DNA of 64,000 nucleotides from Paulownia fortunei. Its lineage: Eukaryota > Streptophyta > Magnoliopsida > Lamiales > Paulowniaceae. The notes under the pieces were generated by a model that saw nothing but the letters and a program-made list of their open reading frames with translations, was not told the origin of the DNA and did no database searches. Made by a program: the position numbers and the translations under genes. The stretch lies in assembly GCA_019321725.1 (NCBI GenBank), contig CM033108.1, positions 3,108,001 to 3,172,000 on the forward strand, read 5' to 3'. Positions 62,351 to 64,000 of the stretch are shown piece by piece; positions within the stretch are counted from its first letter, which is position 1; each line of letters opens with the position of its first letter.

Positions 62351-62931
62351 ATTTTCATCTATTTTGTAATAAGTGAAAATGAATATGAATTGAAATCCTC
62401 AATGAGCTCTTCATATTCAATTGATCAGTTAACATCAAACTTGCTATGCCAAAAGTTTGATCTTATCATCAATCTGAAAAGCAAAAGTCTGCTCTCTAGT
62501 TGATACAACTGAATGCCAGAAGCAAAAGATAAGCACTTACACAGGTATCTCTACTAAGATTTCTTAGGATATCAAAATCAACTCCCAAGAAACACAAGAT
62601 GGGTTTCAACTAGACAATTGATTTACACACTAAAAAAATCTAAAATAAAATAAAATATAAAAACTGACAACTTCCACTGTGGAGGGGATAAGGTATTTGT
62701 GACAGGTGAAACAAGGCATAAATTTTTATATCAGATGATAAAACTAATCACAGTCAATCTATTCTTCACAGATTCATTCCCTGGGTTTTGTAACATCTAG
62801 GTTTAAAGTAAATGGTGAAGATACACGAACAGCTCCAGGCCTGGCACAGCAATTAGTGTACTTAGCCAGTTACAGCACAATTAAACACATTTGCTGAGCT
62901 GATTTAACCTAATGAATATGCACATTTAGGA

Positions 62932-63490
62932 TTAGTGCTCGAGGTGAAAAACATATTCAGTCAGCCGCTGTAATTTACTGGGATCCAGTTTCTGCTCTGT
63001 TGTGACTGCCTGCTTCTTCACAGTGAGCATTCGGGATGCGGGATCCACAGTCCACCCTTGTTGCAGTGCATCTGTAAATAACGCAACTATACACGATTAA
63101 TAAAAGTCAGCAGCAGTAACTATTGAACTCCTATATTGAACTATCCCCAATCCCACAAATAAGAAAATAAAGAATAAAAATTGGAGGGTCTTGAGAGCTA
63201 TGTGCTAACCTCACTTCCTCACTTCAATATAAAGATATCATTTTTTTTTCTTTCTAAAAGTTCAGGATCTAATACAGTTCATGAAACCAACATAGTATCA
63301 CAGGCCAACCAATGCACTACATCAATATCAAGCCAGATAAGTACTAATCGTGCAAGCTATATAAGCAAGGATGGGAGCTTACAGTTTGTGGCGTCATCTT
63401 CCTTCATTCCAAGGAAAAGAGCTGTATCTTGAATGCTTATTGTTGAATAAGCAGAGAGCAGCAGTTCAAACATCCTTTTAGTGTAAAGTT
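62932..63490 (-). CDS. CSN8: COP9 signalosome subunit 8, C-terminal exons (partial gene)
   Basis: Two minus-strand coding exons: 63490-63383 and 63071-62932 (stop TAA). The intron is GT-AG and splits a Tyr codon, giving an uninterrupted reading: ELYTKRMFELLLSAYSTIS ... ALFLGMKEDDATNY, then ALQQGWTVDPASRMLTVKKQ ... KLDPSKLQRLTEYVFHLEH. This is the end of the PCI-like region and the conserved C-terminus of plant CSN8 (COP9/FUS7). CSN8 is part of the complex that removes NEDD8 from cullins and represses photomorphogenesis in the dark (family knowledge). The remaining 5' exons are not visible up to position 64000, so the gene runs off the right edge or has a long intron there. The acceptor at 63491 follows a CTGCAG context. 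About 83 residues are visible, of roughly 200 expected. Confidence 0.9.
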
Positions 63491-64000
63491 CTGCAGTAAA
63501 TTCAAATAATAGTAACTAAAATATAAACTTATTCCCAGAACTCATAGTTAATACAGCACAAAACTAAATAAATACAGGATAAATGTCCTCTAAAACCTCC
63601 CCAAGACTGGACGAGAGTACAAAAAGTAAAGTGAACTACTGTAAAAACAAAGGTCGTGATGCCAGGTATGAGGTTTCAGTTCTTGATCTCTAGACACGAG
63701 TCTGACAAATGACAATTAGGAACTTACATGTGAAGAGCTTTCTTTATCATGCAATCCCCCCATTTCAACATTACAATGTTTCTGCAGAGTATTCAATAAA
63801 AAGCAACGAAGTGGATAAATCTGTTAAATAATCGTAGTTGTTGTATTTTTATTTTTCAGGTTCTCTCCAGGCAGGTGTATCTAGCATATATTGTTAGATT
63901 TGGACAGGAGCAAGCCATGATTTCTGTTCAACGATAAAGAAATGTTACGTTATATTGCTTATAGTGTATATCCATATATAGACCCAGAAATGGCAAGATG
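63491..64000 (-). other. Probable CSN8 intron sequence
   Basis: No exon matching the preceding CSN8 region was found here. On gene order this is intron DNA of the minus-strand CSN8 gene. A different plus-strand transcript starting near the edge cannot be excluded. Confidence 0.45.

Noticed and set aside
63181..63432. 83-codon plus-strand frame
   Set aside because: It is antisense to a CSN8 exon and intron and does not start with ATG.
1..64000. CRISPR arrays, bacterial operons, phage or insertion sequences
   Set aside because: No regularly spaced direct repeats with unique spacers and no bacterial gene organisation. All coding evidence is plant nuclear.

Overview
This is plant nuclear DNA. 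It is strongly AT-rich, genes are split by GT-AG introns, and the proteins belong to plant-specific or plant-typical families: a tubby-like F-box protein, a ROH1/BYPASS1-type DUF793 protein, a group-A bZIP of the GBF4 type, a P-class PPR protein and COP9 signalosome subunit 8. Transposon relics fill the spaces between them. The style fits a eudicot; placing it in the asterids/Lamiales is only an impression from the proteins, not something I can prove.

Layout. 1-12,000 has no gene I can support. It holds a diverged duplication (about 60-960 plus 2490-2890 against 3130-4300), a probable LTR-retrotransposon remnant, microsatellites and a 221-bp Tourist-like MITE. 12,100-17,253 (+) is the tubby-like F-box gene with four coding exons, all junctions in phase. 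19,000-21,073 (+) is the single-coding-exon ROH1-like gene. 23,600-25,860 is repeats, including a deleted hAT copy. 26,811-32,378 (-) is the GBF4-like bZIP gene; its last 81-nt coding exon lies 4.08 kb from the rest, across an intron holding a MITE, a long CT tract and a promoter-like stretch. 32,600-39,700 is AT-rich repeat DNA with a GC-richer block (36,310-36,790) that may be organellar DNA. 39,716-43,977 is an hAT element with unusually long (about 530-800 bp) inverted ends and a broken BED-type transposase. 44,258-45,910 (+) is an intron-less PPR gene whose promoter abuts that element. 49,873-56,073 (+) is a tandem family of three small related genes of unknown function, with possible further relics at 60.4 and 62.3 kb. 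The right edge (62,932 onward, -) is the 3' part of CSN8.

The named genes are ordinary nuclear regulatory or housekeeping genes with no sign of working as one pathway. The most unusual content is the small tandem gene family, in which only the middle copy (53,667-53,999) looks intact, and the hAT family with long inverted ends that is present in at least three states of decay and reaches into the PPR promoter.
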